DNA from: Micromonospora lupini
Lineage (GTDB): Bacteria; Actinomycetota; Actinomycetes; Mycobacteriales; Micromonosporaceae
Length of the DNA stretch: 64,000 nt
Direction of reading: 5' to 3'
Assembly (NCBI RefSeq): GCF_026342015.1
Contig: NZ_JAPENL010000003.1
Coordinates: forward strand, 992,001-1,056,000
The notes beneath the pieces were generated by a model. It was not told the origin of the DNA. It worked only from the letters and a program-made list of their open reading frames with translations, and made no database searches. The position numbers and the translations under genes are program-made. How positions within the stretch are numbered: position 1 is the first letter of the stretch; every line of letters begins with the position of its first letter. Shown here piece by piece: positions 35,283 to 43,605 of this stretch.

Positions 35283-35332
35283 TGACCGGCATACCTGTGA
35301 GTCATAGATATGACTCACAGGTATACCGGTCA
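35283..35332. terminator. 24-bp near-perfect palindrome downstream of lhr
   Basis: Arms 35283-35306 and 35309-35332 pair at 23 of 24 positions around a 2-base spacer; the core is ATACCTGTGAGTCATA. It lies between convergent lhr and the lipoprotein gene, about 160 bases after lhr. Its AT content is higher than its surroundings. A bidirectional terminator or a protein-binding site are both possible. Confidence 0.6.
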
Positions 35333-35403
35333 CGAGACACACATGCCTCGGACCACCGACGCCACGCGGCCAGCGGCCAGCGGCCAGCGATCGGCTGCGG
35401 CGG

Positions 35404-36015
35404 TCAGTGGAGGCTGTTGAGGGTCTTCTCGTAGCGCGGGCGGTCGGCCGCCGGGGTCTTCGCCTCGAGGTAGTTGAGCACCACCGCGCCGCGCCGGTAC
35501 GACTGGCCACCCCACGTCTCGGCGATGTCGCCGGCGCTGGTCTCGTCCGGAAAGACGTAGACGGTGACGCCGTCGGTGGCGACGATCTCGGAACAGCCCA
35601 GACCCAGGCCGTCCGGTCCACAGTCCACCGAGCGGTCCTTCGGGTGTGTCACGCGCAGACCGGCGGCCCGGAACGCGTCGACCACCTGCCGAGCGCCCGG
35701 AGCGCCGGGCGGACGCGGGGGCAGCACCACAGGCGGTGGGCTGGCCAGCCGGCGCTCGATCGGCCCCTGCGGGGCCGCGGGCGGCACGGCCGACGGCGGG
35801 GCTGGCGGTGCGGGACTGCTCGGGGGCTGGGTGACACCGGCGGGGTTTGACGGGGCCACCGACGGTGTCGGCGCGCTCGCGAGGCCGCTCGCCGCGGGAG
35901 CGGTGACCGGCGAGACGGACTGCGCCGCGCTTGGCTTGTCGTCACTGCCGCAGGCAGCGGTGAGGGCGACGGCGACCAGCAGGACCCCGACGGCGGGCAG
36001 GCTCCGATGTGTCAC
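35404..36015 (-). CDS. Proline-rich lipoprotein of unknown function
   Basis: About 203 residues. The signal peptide MTHRSLPAVGVLLVAVALTAAC has its lipobox cysteine at Cys22. About 80 residues of Pro/Ala/Ser linker follow, then a small C-terminal domain with VVDAFRAAGLRVTHPKDRSV, two cysteines (CGPDGLGLGCSEIVATDGV), VYVFPDETSAGDIAE and ending RYEKTLNSLH. It is anchored outside the membrane. I prefer GTG 36013-36015, which gives a normal signal peptide; GTG 36066 would add 17 residues. The C-terminal domain is common in Micromonosporaceae, but its function is unknown. Confidence 0.75.
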   Translation of the reverse strand: MTHRSLPAVGVLLVAVALTAACGSDDKPSAAQSVSPVTAPAASGLASAPTPSVAPSNPAGVTQPPSSPAPPAPPSAVPPAAPQGPIERRLASPPPVVLPPRPPGAPGARQVVDAFRAAGLRVTHPKDRSVDCGPDGLGLGCSEIVATDGVTVYVFPDETSAGDIAETWGGQSYRRGAVVLNYLEAKTPAADRPRYEKTLNSLH

Positions 36016-36140
36016 CAGGGCAGTCTGCCGGGCGACGCCGGCCGCCGGCAGTGGCCGGTCGGTCACCGCGTTGTCCCATATCCGCCACCCGGCGATCGGC
36101 CGTGCGGCGACCGGGGCACGTCGACGGTTAACCTGCCGGC

Positions 36141-36440
36141 ATGGCTGTCACGCACTGGGTCTCGTTGACCACCGACTACGGCCTCACCGACGGCTTCGTG
36201 GCCGCCTGCCACGGGGTGATCGCCCGGATCGCGCCAGCCGCCCGGGTCATCGACGTGACCCATCTGGTGCCGCCGGCGGACGTCCGGCGCGGTGCCGCCG
36301 TGCTGGCGCAGACGGTGCCGTACCTGCCGGTGGGCGTCCACGTGGCGGTTGTCGACCCCGGGGTGGGCACCGCCCGGCGGGGCGTCGCGCTGGCCACCCC
36401 GGGCGTGCGCCCGGGCGACCTCCTGCGGGTGGCCGGGTGA
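36141..36440 (+). pseudogene. SAM hydrolase / DUF62 family remnant with probable internal deletion
   Basis: 99 residues against about 250 in the family (SAM hydroxide adenosyltransferase, related to fluorinase/chlorinase). The N-terminal 85 residues are well conserved: WVSLTTDYGLTDGFVAACHG with the catalytic-site Asp, VIDVTHLVPPADVRRGAAVL and VAVVDPGVGTARRGVALATPG. After this, where family members continue with the GPDNGL region, the frame goes straight into VRPGDLLRVAG and stops. The missing part is not found downstream; the next gene starts 25 bases later. The ending resembles a family C-terminus, so I infer a large in-frame internal deletion. Catalysis is unlikely. Confidence 0.7.
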
Positions 36441-36465
36441 CATTCGACTATGGAATGCTGCCCCG

Positions 36466-36708
36466 GTGGGTGAACACGTAGTTCCCGTGGGCTGTCCCTG
36501 TTGTGCCTCTCGGACCGGCGGCGGGACCTGCCCGGTCTGCTTCTGGACCGACGACGGTCAGAGCGACGCCGACGCCGACGCGGTGCGCGGTGGCGCCAAC
36601 GGTGACCTGAGCCTGTCGCACGCCCGGCTCAACTACGCCGTGTACGGGGCGAGCCACCCGCGTTACCAGGACATGGTGCGCCCCGCCCGCCCCGACGAGC
36701 GTCCCTGA
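36466..36708 (+). CDS. CPCC-family cysteine-rich protein
   Basis: 80 residues. The CPCC domain starts GCPCCASRTGGGTCPVCFWT (two CxxC pairs, probably zinc-binding) and continues with DDGQSDADADAVRGGANG, LSLSHARLNYAVYGASHPRY. These match the CPCC family of small cysteine-rich proteins. The start is GTG 36466; no ATG is available in frame. Its function is unknown. It immediately follows the SAM-hydrolase remnant. Confidence 0.8.
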   Translation: MGEHVVPVGCPCCASRTGGGTCPVCFWTDDGQSDADADAVRGGANGDLSLSHARLNYAVYGASHPRYQDMVRPARPDERP

Positions 36709-36732
36709 CGACACCCGCCGGGCGGTATCGAC

Positions 36733-38001
36733 TCAGCAGACAGGCACGGCGCCGCCGTAGACCGCCGAGATGTACGCGTGGCTGACGTACTGCCCGGTGG
36801 CCAGGCGGTTCCACCTGGTGGTGGTGCGGTACGGGCCGACGACCGACTGACCTGTGACGTAGCACTGGATCGGCACGTTCGCGAACCGCGCGGCGAGGCC
36901 ACGGACCGCGTACGACGTGCCGGGTCCGCTGCGGATGTTCAGCGGCCCGTCGCCGACGACGCCGCGCGGCCCGCCGCCGGTCCACAGGTAGGCGACGTCC
37001 ACCCAGGCGTTGGTGGTGAGTCGCAGGCCGTCGATGAAGGTGCCGTCGGCGAGGTCGATGCCGGCCGGGTTGAGCACCGTACGCCCGAACTGGTCCCGCC
37101 CGCCGTTGTAGCCGGACTGGTACGCGGCCTGCGCCTCGGGCCGGCCCTGCGGCAGGTTCTTCCAGTTCTCCCGCACGGCGGACGGGTTCCAGTAGTCGTC
37201 GCGGGTGTTCCACGGCCCGACGTCCCAGACCGGGGCGTACTCGCAGCGGGCGCCCGTGGTGGTGCAGACCCGCACGGTGTAGTCGCCGCTGTTGAGCGGG
37301 GAGAGGCCCCGGCGCGACGGTAGCGCCGCGAAGTGGTCGCGCGCCTGGATGGTGTGGCCGTTGGCGGTCAGCTCGCCGACCAGGCCGATGCGGGTGGCGT
37401 ACACCCGGTAGGTGAGGCCGGGCGTGGCGGCGGAGACGGCTGCCGTCGCGTCGGCGGTGAGCTGGACGGCGCGTACCGTCGCGGTGGCGCCGCCGGCCCG
37501 CGCGGTCAGCACCACCCGGGTCTGCACGTGGCTGACCGGCCGGTCGAAGACCACGCCGGCGGTCGCGGCCCGCCATTCGGTCCAGCCGCTGATCCGCCAT
37601 CCGCGGACCTGCGCCTCCACTGTGGCGCCGGCGGGGACGTCGGCGGTGATCTCGGCGCGGACCCGGGTGGCCGGTCGGGTGAGGGTGCGCGGCGCGGTGA
37701 GAAGCATGCCCTCGGCGACCGCGCTGTGCGGGCTGCGGGGGCTGCGGCCGCCCGCGCGGGCCTCGCGCAGCCGCAGCCCGGCGGGGGTACGCCTGACGTT
37801 GACGTCGTCGCGGTTCACTGTCGACAGGTCGGCGCTCCACCGTTCGCCGGCGGCTGCGACGGCGGTCAGGGTGAGCGAGGGTCCGGTCGCGGAGGGTGCG
37901 GTCGGGGATGCGCCGATCGCGGACACGGCGGCCGCGGCGAGGGTGAGGGCGAGGGTGGCGGTGAGGGTAGCGGATCGGATACGACAATGAGGTCGCGTCA
38001 T
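36733..38001 (-). CDS. Secreted protein with C-terminal SH3-like domain
   Basis: 422 residues with an N-terminal Sec signal peptide (TATLALTLAAAAVSAIGA). A beta-rich central region (VRGWRISGWTEWRAATAGVV) follows, then a conserved block of the family (YAPVWDVGPWNTRDDYWNPS, FIDGLRLTTNAWVDVAYLW). A bacterial SH3-like domain at about 345-422 includes GPLNIRSGPGTSYAVRGLAA and ends YISAVYGGAVPVC. It is exported and probably binds the cell wall. It is related to a group of actinomycete extracellular proteins without known activity. Confidence 0.82.
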   Translation of the reverse strand: MTRPHCRIRSATLTATLALTLAAAAVSAIGASPTAPSATGPSLTLTAVAAAGERWSADLSTVNRDDVNVRRTPAGLRLREARAGGRSPRSPHSAVAEGMLLTAPRTLTRPATRVRAEITADVPAGATVEAQVRGWRISGWTEWRAATAGVVFDRPVSHVQTRVVLTARAGGATATVRAVQLTADATAAVSAATPGLTYRVYATRIGLVGELTANGHTIQARDHFAALPSRRGLSPLNSGDYTVRVCTTTGARCEYAPVWDVGPWNTRDDYWNPSAVRENWKNLPQGRPEAQAAYQSGYNGGRDQFGRTVLNPAGIDLADGTFIDGLRLTTNAWVDVAYLWTGGGPRGVVGDGPLNIRSGPGTSYAVRGLAARFANVPIQCYVTGQSVVGPYRTTTRWNRLATGQYVSHAYISAVYGGAVPVC

Positions 38002-38110
38002 GGCATTCTCCTCAGAACCCCCCTGACCCTTCCATGTCTGTAGATCACCAGGAACCTGAGTACAAATAGCGACACATGCGAATCATGCTCGAAAGAGGGA
38101 GAATGGCAGG

Positions 38111-38920
38111 ATGCCCGAAGGCGACACCGTCTGGAACACGGCCCGCGTGCTGCACCGCGCGCTGGCCGGCGCGCGGCTCACCGGGTCCGACTTCCGGGTG
38201 CCGCAGCTCGCCACCACCGACCTGACCGGGTGGACCGTCAGCGAGTCGGCCAGCCGGGGCAAGCACCTGCTGCTCCGCCTCACTTCCCCGGACGAGGCGC
38301 GGTGGACGCTGCACTCCCACCTGCGGATGGACGGCGCCTGGCGGGCGTACGCGCCTGGGGAACGGTGGAGCGGCCGCCCGGCGCACCTGATCCGGGTGGT
38401 GCTGCGCACCCCCGGCGCGGTGGCGGTCGGCTACCACCTGCACGAGCTGGCTCTGGTGCCGACCGCCGAGGAGGACGGCCTGGTGGGCCACCTCGGGCCG
38501 GACCTGCTCGGCCCGGACTGGGATCCGGCCGAGGCGGTCCACCGGCTCGCCGCGCACCCGGAGCAGAGCATCGCCGAGGCCCTGCTCGACCAGCGCAACC
38601 TTGCCGGGGTGGGCAACCTCTACAAGTGCGAGGTGCTGTTCCTGCGGGGCGTGTCGCCGTGGACGCCCGTCGGCGCGGTGCCCGACCTGCCCGGCACTGT
38701 GGCGCTCGCGCAGCGGCTGCTGGCCGCCAACCGGGGCCGCTGGACGCAGAGCACCACAGGTTCGCTGCACCGGGGTCAGACAAGCTACGTGTACGGCCGC
38801 CGCGCCCAGCCGTGCCGCCGCTGCGGCACCGCCATCCGCAAGGAGGAGCTGGGCGAGCGGGTCACCTACTGGTGCCCGGTCTGCCAGCCGGAGCTTCCGG
38901 GCACGCCTTCGTCCGGCTGA
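38111..38920 (+). CDS. nei2: Nei2-type endonuclease VIII (formamidopyrimidine-DNA glycosylase family)
   Basis: Base-excision repair glycosylase/AP lyase for oxidised pyrimidines, 269 residues. The N-terminus MPEGDTVWNTARVLHRAL has the catalytic Pro2 and Glu3, which fixes ATG 38111 as start because Pro2 must be the first mature residue. The helix-two-turn-helix region has AEALLDQRNLAGVGNLYKCE. The C-terminal zinc finger is CRRCGTAIRKEELGERVTYWCPVC. EGDTV and the zinc finger match mycobacterial Nei2. The symbol follows that usage. Confidence 0.92.
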   Translation: MPEGDTVWNTARVLHRALAGARLTGSDFRVPQLATTDLTGWTVSESASRGKHLLLRLTSPDEARWTLHSHLRMDGAWRAYAPGERWSGRPAHLIRVVLRTPGAVAVGYHLHELALVPTAEEDGLVGHLGPDLLGPDWDPAEAVHRLAAHPEQSIAEALLDQRNLAGVGNLYKCEVLFLRGVSPWTPVGAVPDLPGTVALAQRLLAANRGRWTQSTTGSLHRGQTSYVYGRRAQPCRRCGTAIRKEELGERVTYWCPVCQPELPGTPSSG

Positions 38921-39087
38921 CCAGGGCCCTCGTCGATCGAGGTCTGCCCAGAAACGGACGATTGGGTAATTCCTAACCGGCCTCCGACGTCGCATGCTGC
39001 GGTTGAGTGCTCACCGCCCGTCAGCAGAGTGCCGGGGGGCCGCCACGCCGGGGTGGCGATCCTCCTGCCCCAACCTCGGGGAGAGTC

Positions 39088-42000
39088 ATGGCGATCTTCC
39101 GCAGACTCCGCTCCACCTTCTTCTACCGGCCCACCCCCGACAGCCTCGGCCGGACGGTGTCCGTCCCGGCCGCGCGTACCGCCGAGGAGGCCGCCCCCAC
39201 GACGAGCCTGGACCCGACCGCGGTGCCGCGCTGTTTCGGGCCGGTGCCGAACGTCGCGTACAGTCCCCGCCCGACGCGCGCCCCCGACGGTCGGCCGATG
39301 CCGGGCACCGGGCTGCGGAAGTTCGTCGACGCGCTGCCGACCCCGGGCCGGGCGAGCGGCACGGACCTCGTCGGGCGGTTGCCGGTGGCCGTGCCCGACA
39401 CGATCAGCTACCCGGGCTGCGACTACTACGAACTCGGGCTCCAGGAGTACGCGCAACGCCTGCACCGGGACCTGCCGGCCACCCGGCTGCGCGGCTACCG
39501 GCAGCTCAACCTGGGCACCGACGCGTCCGGCCACAACACGGTGGCGCCCCCGGAGCGGCCCTGGCACCTCGGCCCGATGATCCACGCTAGGCGGGGCCGG
39601 CCGGTCCGGGTGAAGTTCATCAACCAGCTTCCCACCGGCCGTGCCGGCGAGCTGTTCCTGCCTGTCGACGAGACGGTCGAGGGGGCCGGCATCGGCCCGC
39701 TGGACGGCCCGGCGCCGTACCCGCAGAACCGGGCGGTGCTGCACCTGGCCGGGGCGCAGACCGGCTGGACCAGCGCGGGCACTCCCGGGCAGTGGATCAC
39801 CCCGGCCGGGGAGATCACCCCGTACCCGACCGGGGCGGGCCTGACGCCCGTGCCGGACATGCCGCCGCCCGGAGCGGGCGCCACCACGCTCTACTTCCCC
39901 AACGAGCAGAGCGGCCGACTGCTGTGGTTCCACGACAACACCCTCGGCCTGGCCCGGCTCACCGTCTACGGCGGGCAGCTCGCGCCCTACCTGCTCACCG
40001 ACCCGGTCGAGAATCAGCTCGTCGCCGACGGGGTCCTGCCGGCCGAGCAGCTACCCCTGGTGATCGAGGACAAGACGTTCGTGCCTGACGACACCCAACT
40101 CGCCGCCGAGGACCCGACCTGGGACCGGGAGCGGTGGGGCGCCCGGGGCAGCCTGTGGCACCCCCACGTCTACCAGCCCCGGCAGAACCCGTACCGCTCC
40201 GGGGGACGCAACCCGACCGGCAGGTGGGACTACGGCCCCTGGTCGCGCAGTCCCGCCCCGGACGGCAGCCGCGCCGACGGCGGGCCCACTGTCGACGGGT
40301 GGCCGCTTGCGGACCGGATCGCCGGCGGGCCACCGCCTACCGGACCGGGGCCGGTGCCGAACCCGCACCACGACCCCGTCGGCGCGCCCGCCGAGCCGCC
40401 GCTGCGCCCCGGGGTGCCGCACCCGTCCGCGGTGCCCGCGGCGTACGGCGACACCCCGCTCGTCAACGGTGTCGCCTACCCGTACCTGGAGGTGCGCCCG
40501 CGCACGTACCGGTTCCGCATCCTCAACGCCTGCCTGGACCGCAGCCTCAACCTCCAGCTCTACCGGGCCTGCTCGGACGCCCCGATGTGGACCGACGGCG
40601 GCGCTCTGGCCGACGCGGACGCCGGCGAGGTGCCGATGGTGCCCGCCGTACGGGCGCCGGACCGGCCGGCCGGCTGGCCGAGCGACGGGCGCGACGGCGG
40701 TGTGCCGGACCCACGGGCCGCCGGCCCGGAGTTCGTCCAGATCGGCAACGAGGCAGGGTTGCTGCCCGCCCCGGTGGTGCTGGCGAACCGGCCCATCGGG
40801 TACCGCTACGACAGGCTCGACCCGACAGTGCTGAACGTGGACGGGCACACGCTGCTGCTCGCTCCGGGTGAGCGCGCCGACGTGCTCGTCGACTTCTCCA
40901 CGGTGGCCCCGGGCAGCACGCTGATCCTCTACAACGACGCCCCGGCCCCGCTGCCCGGCTTCGATCCGCGCTACGACCAGCACACCGACGCGCCGGACCG
41001 GACGGCCGAGGGCGGCCCGCCGCCCACCGAGCCCGGGTACGGCCCGAACACCCGGACCCTGCTCCAGCTCCGGGTGAGCGGTGTGCCCGAACCGGCGTAC
41101 GACCTGGCCCGGCTGCGGGAGCGACTGCCCGGGGCGTACGCGGCCAGCCAGCGCCCGCCGATCGTGCCGCAGCCGGCGTACGACCCGGCGTTCGGCAGCC
41201 GGACGGCGGCCGAGACGACCGTGTCGGCGCACGCCGACACGGTGACGTTCACGCCGCTGGGCGGCGCCGGCCCGGTGACCCTGCCGATCGAGGTCAAGGC
41301 CACGCAGCAGGTCTTCGAACCCGGTCACGGCCGGCTGGCCGGGCGGCTCGGTGTCGCCCACCCGCACGCCGGGCCGCTCGCCCCGGCGACCCTGCCGCTC
41401 GGCCCGACCGACCCGGTGACCGAGGTGCTGTACGCCGCCGACCCGGCCGTACCTGTCGGCGCGCCGGCCGACGGCACCCAGCTCTGGCGGATCAGCGGCA
41501 ACGTCCGGCAGACCGAGCCGCTGCACTTCGGTGGCTGCGACGTGCAGCTCGTCAACCGGGTCGGCTGGGACGGCACGCAGCGCCCCCCGCACGGGACGGA
41601 GCTGGGCTGGAAACAGATCGTCCGGGTCAACCCGCGGGAGGACGTGGTGGTGGCGCTCCGCCCCGTCGCGCCGGCCCTGCCGTTCAAGTTGGGCGACAGC
41701 GTCCGGTTGCTCGACCCCGGCCGTCCACCCGGTGCGCGGGTCGGATCGACGCCGCTCAGCCCGACCGACGGGCGACCCGCCGTGGTGGTCAACCAGATGG
41801 TCAACCTCGGTTGGGAGTACCGCTGGCACAGCCAGCTCGCCGGCCACCGTGACCTGGGCATGAGCCGCCCGCTTGTGCTGCGGGTGACGCCGCGGGCGCC
41901 CACCGGGCTGACCGCCACGCCGGTGCCCGGGTCGGCCACCGCGTTGCCGGCGATCGCCCTGGCCTGGACCGGCAACGGCGGACGCCCGGCCGCGACCAGC

Positions 42001-42762
42001 CACCTGCTGCAACGGGCCACCGACGCGGCGTTCGGCGGCGACGTCACCACGATCACCGTCGCGGCCACCGCCACCCGCTACACCGACGCGACGGTCACCC
42101 CGGGCGTGACCTACCACTACCGGATCCGGGCGGAGAACGACGTCAGCTACTCGTCCTGGTCGAACAGCGTGCCCGCCTCGGTGCACCTCGCCGCGCCTGG
42201 TGCGCTGATCGCGGCGATCCCGCCCGCCGCGCCGCTGCGGGTGGCCCTGCGCTGGACGAACCGCTCCTTCGCCACAGGCATCGACGTACAGCGCGCCACC
42301 AACCCGACGTTCACGAGCGGCCCGGGCACCACGGCGATCGGGGTCGGCGACAACCACCTGGACACCACTGCCGCCGCGGACACCACGTACTACTACCGGG
42401 TCCGCACGACCTACCTGGGCGCCGCCTCGGCCTGGTCGACGGTGGCCGCGGCGAGCACCCCTCCCGCGCCGGGCACCCCGAGCGAGGTGACCGCCGCCGC
42501 GAGCGCGCCGGGGCCGGACACCGCAACTGTGGTGCTGGGCTGGACGGCGCACACGCCCGCCGGCCCGGGGTCCGGGTTCATCGTGCAGCGGGCGCTGGAC
42601 CCGGCGTTCGGCCAGGAGGTGGCGACCTTCACGGTGACCGGTCGCGGCTTCACCAACACGGGGCTGGCCCGGGGCGTGACCTACCACTACCGGATCCGGT
42701 CGTTCAACGTCGTCGGCAGCTCGCCGTACACGGGCCCGATCCCGGTCACGACCCCACCGTGA
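39088..42762 (+). CDS. Multicopper-oxidase-like protein with degenerate copper sites and three FN3 domains
   Basis: 1224 residues. About 1-930 is a three-cupredoxin multicopper-oxidase fold with inserted loops, recognised from NRAVLHLAGAQTGWTSAGTPGQW, LLWFHDNTLGLARLTVYGG and the last block WHSQLAGHRDLGMSRPLVL. The usual copper ligands are largely missing. HLHGG is HLAGA (His219 kept), WYHDH is WFHDN (His282 kept), HPxHxH is EPLHFG (His813 kept), and HCHxxxHxxxxM is HSQxxxHxxxxM (type 1 Cys is Ser915). Three fibronectin type III domains follow at about 936-1030, 1032-1125 and 1128-1224. No signal peptide is visible. It is probably structural or binding rather than an oxidase. ATG 39088 follows a GGGGAGAG site. 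Confidence 0.85.
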   Translation: MAIFRRLRSTFFYRPTPDSLGRTVSVPAARTAEEAAPTTSLDPTAVPRCFGPVPNVAYSPRPTRAPDGRPMPGTGLRKFVDALPTPGRASGTDLVGRLPVAVPDTISYPGCDYYELGLQEYAQRLHRDLPATRLRGYRQLNLGTDASGHNTVAPPERPWHLGPMIHARRGRPVRVKFINQLPTGRAGELFLPVDETVEGAGIGPLDGPAPYPQNRAVLHLAGAQTGWTSAGTPGQWITPAGEITPYPTGAGLTPVPDMPPPGAGATTLYFPNEQSGRLLWFHDNTLGLARLTVYGGQLAPYLLTDPVENQLVADGVLPAEQLPLVIEDKTFVPDDTQLAAEDPTWDRERWGARGSLWHPHVYQPRQNPYRSGGRNPTGRWDYGPWSRSPAPDGSRADGGPTVDGWPLADRIAGGPPPTGPGPVPNPHHDPVGAPAEPPLRPGVPHPSAVPAAYGDTPLVNGVAYPYLEVRPRTYRFRILNACLDRSLNLQLYRACSDAPMWTDGGALADADAGEVPMVPAVRAPDRPAGWPSDGRDGGVPDPRAAGPEFVQIGNEAGLLPAPVVLANRPIGYRYDRLDPTVLNVDGHTLLLAPGERADVLVDFSTVAPGSTLILYNDAPAPLPGFDPRYDQHTDAPDRTAEGGPPPTEPGYGPNTRTLLQLRVSGVPEPAYDLARLRERLPGAYAASQRPPIVPQPAYDPAFGSRTAAETTVSAHADTVTFTPLGGAGPVTLPIEVKATQQVFEPGHGRLAGRLGVAHPHAGPLAPATLPLGPTDPVTEVLYAADPAVPVGAPADGTQLWRISGNVRQTEPLHFGGCDVQLVNRVGWDGTQRPPHGTELGWKQIVRVNPREDVVVALRPVAPALPFKLGDSVRLLDPGRPPGARVGSTPLSPTDGRPAVVVNQMVNLGWEYRWHSQLAGHRDLGMSRPLVLRVTPRAPTGLTATPVPGSATALPAIALAWTGNGGRPAATSHLLQRATDAAFGGDVTTITVAATATRYTDATVTPGVTYHYRIRAENDVSYSSWSNSVPASVHLAAPGALIAAIPPAAPLRVALRWTNRSFATGIDVQRATNPTFTSGPGTTAIGVGDNHLDTTAAADTTYYYRVRTTYLGAASAWSTVAAASTPPAPGTPSEVTAAASAPGPDTATVVLGWTAHTPAGPGSGFIVQRALDPAFGQEVATFTVTGRGFTNTGLARGVTYHYRIRSFNVVGSSPYTGPIPVTTPP

Positions 42763-42796
42763 CGGGTGGGTCCTCAGCGTGGGGGCGCGCGGGTCG

Positions 42797-43582
42797 TCAG
42801 CGGGTGGGCGCGCGCAGGCCGTCGCTGCCGGCCCGCAGCTCGGCGAGGGCCGAGGCCACCCCGTGCAGCAGGTCGGTCGCCTCGGTCAGACGGTCGGCGG
42901 CCGGGTGGGTGGGCTCCGGTCGGGAGTCCTCGGCGAGGTAGCCGGCGGCGGCGACCACCAGCCGCTCGTAGGCCGCCACGCCGCTCTCCAGCTGGGTGGT
43001 CAGCGTGCGGTGCGCCTCGGCCAGGGGCGTCCGGGCGTCGGTCGGCGCGAGCCGCAGGGCCCGTTCCACGCTTGCCACCCGCTCGGCGAGGTCGCGCAAC
43101 GACCGGTCGGCGGCAGCGGCCTCCCGCACGGCCGGCTCGGCCAGCCCGCTGAGTCGCGGCGCCATCCCGGCCAGGGTGAGCGACGCACGGTCCAGTCGGG
43201 CCCACTGCTGCCCGGCGGTGGTGCCGCGCAGCGCGACCCGGCTGCGGACCCGGCGTACCTCGGCCAGCACGCCCGAGCCGACCGGCAGTCGCTCGACGGC
43301 GGCCACCAGCCGGGCCCGGGACCGCGCGGCAGCCTCGGCCGGATCCAACGCCGGGGGCGCCGGGCGGGCGGCCAGCGCCCGCAGGTCGATCCACCGCCAG
43401 GCGGCCATCGCCACGGCGCTGCCCGCGGCGCCGGCCCAGGCCGCGTCCGGCAGACCGAGGCCGGCGTACGGGGTCAGCACCGCCGCGGCGCCGCCGAGCC
43501 CACCGGCCAGTACGCTCCACCGCCGCGCGGACCGGCGCAGCCGACCCAGCCGACGGAAGTACCGCGTCCGCTCGTCTGCCAC
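42797..43582 (-). CDS. pspM: PspM-like membrane protein of the phage-shock operon
   Basis: 261 residues. It has a basic N-terminus (RTRYFRRLGRLRRSARRW), two closely spaced membrane helices at about 22-65, and then a long helical, probably coiled-coil cytoplasmic region (RARLVAAVERLPVGSGVLAEVR, LESGVAAYERLVVAAAGYLAE). The position directly after pspA and clgR matches Rv2743c (PspM) of M. tuberculosis, which anchors PspA to the membrane. The identity rests on position and architecture; sequence conservation of this family is low. It starts 23 bases after the pspA stop. Confidence 0.75.
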   Translation of the reverse strand: MADERTRYFRRLGRLRRSARRWSVLAGGLGGAAAVLTPYAGLGLPDAAWAGAAGSAVAMAAWRWIDLRALAARPAPPALDPAEAAARSRARLVAAVERLPVGSGVLAEVRRVRSRVALRGTTAGQQWARLDRASLTLAGMAPRLSGLAEPAVREAAAADRSLRDLAERVASVERALRLAPTDARTPLAEAHRTLTTQLESGVAAYERLVVAAAGYLAEDSRPEPTHPAADRLTEATDLLHGVASALAELRAGSDGLRAPTR

Positions 43583-43605
43583 CGTGACCTCCTCGGACCG
43601 GTCGT

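Noticed and set aside
40051..42687. An 878-codon minus-strand open frame opposite the multicopper-oxidase-like gene
   Set aside because: Arg/Gly/Val-rich artefact; the plus-strand protein has recognisable cupredoxin and FN3 motifs throughout.
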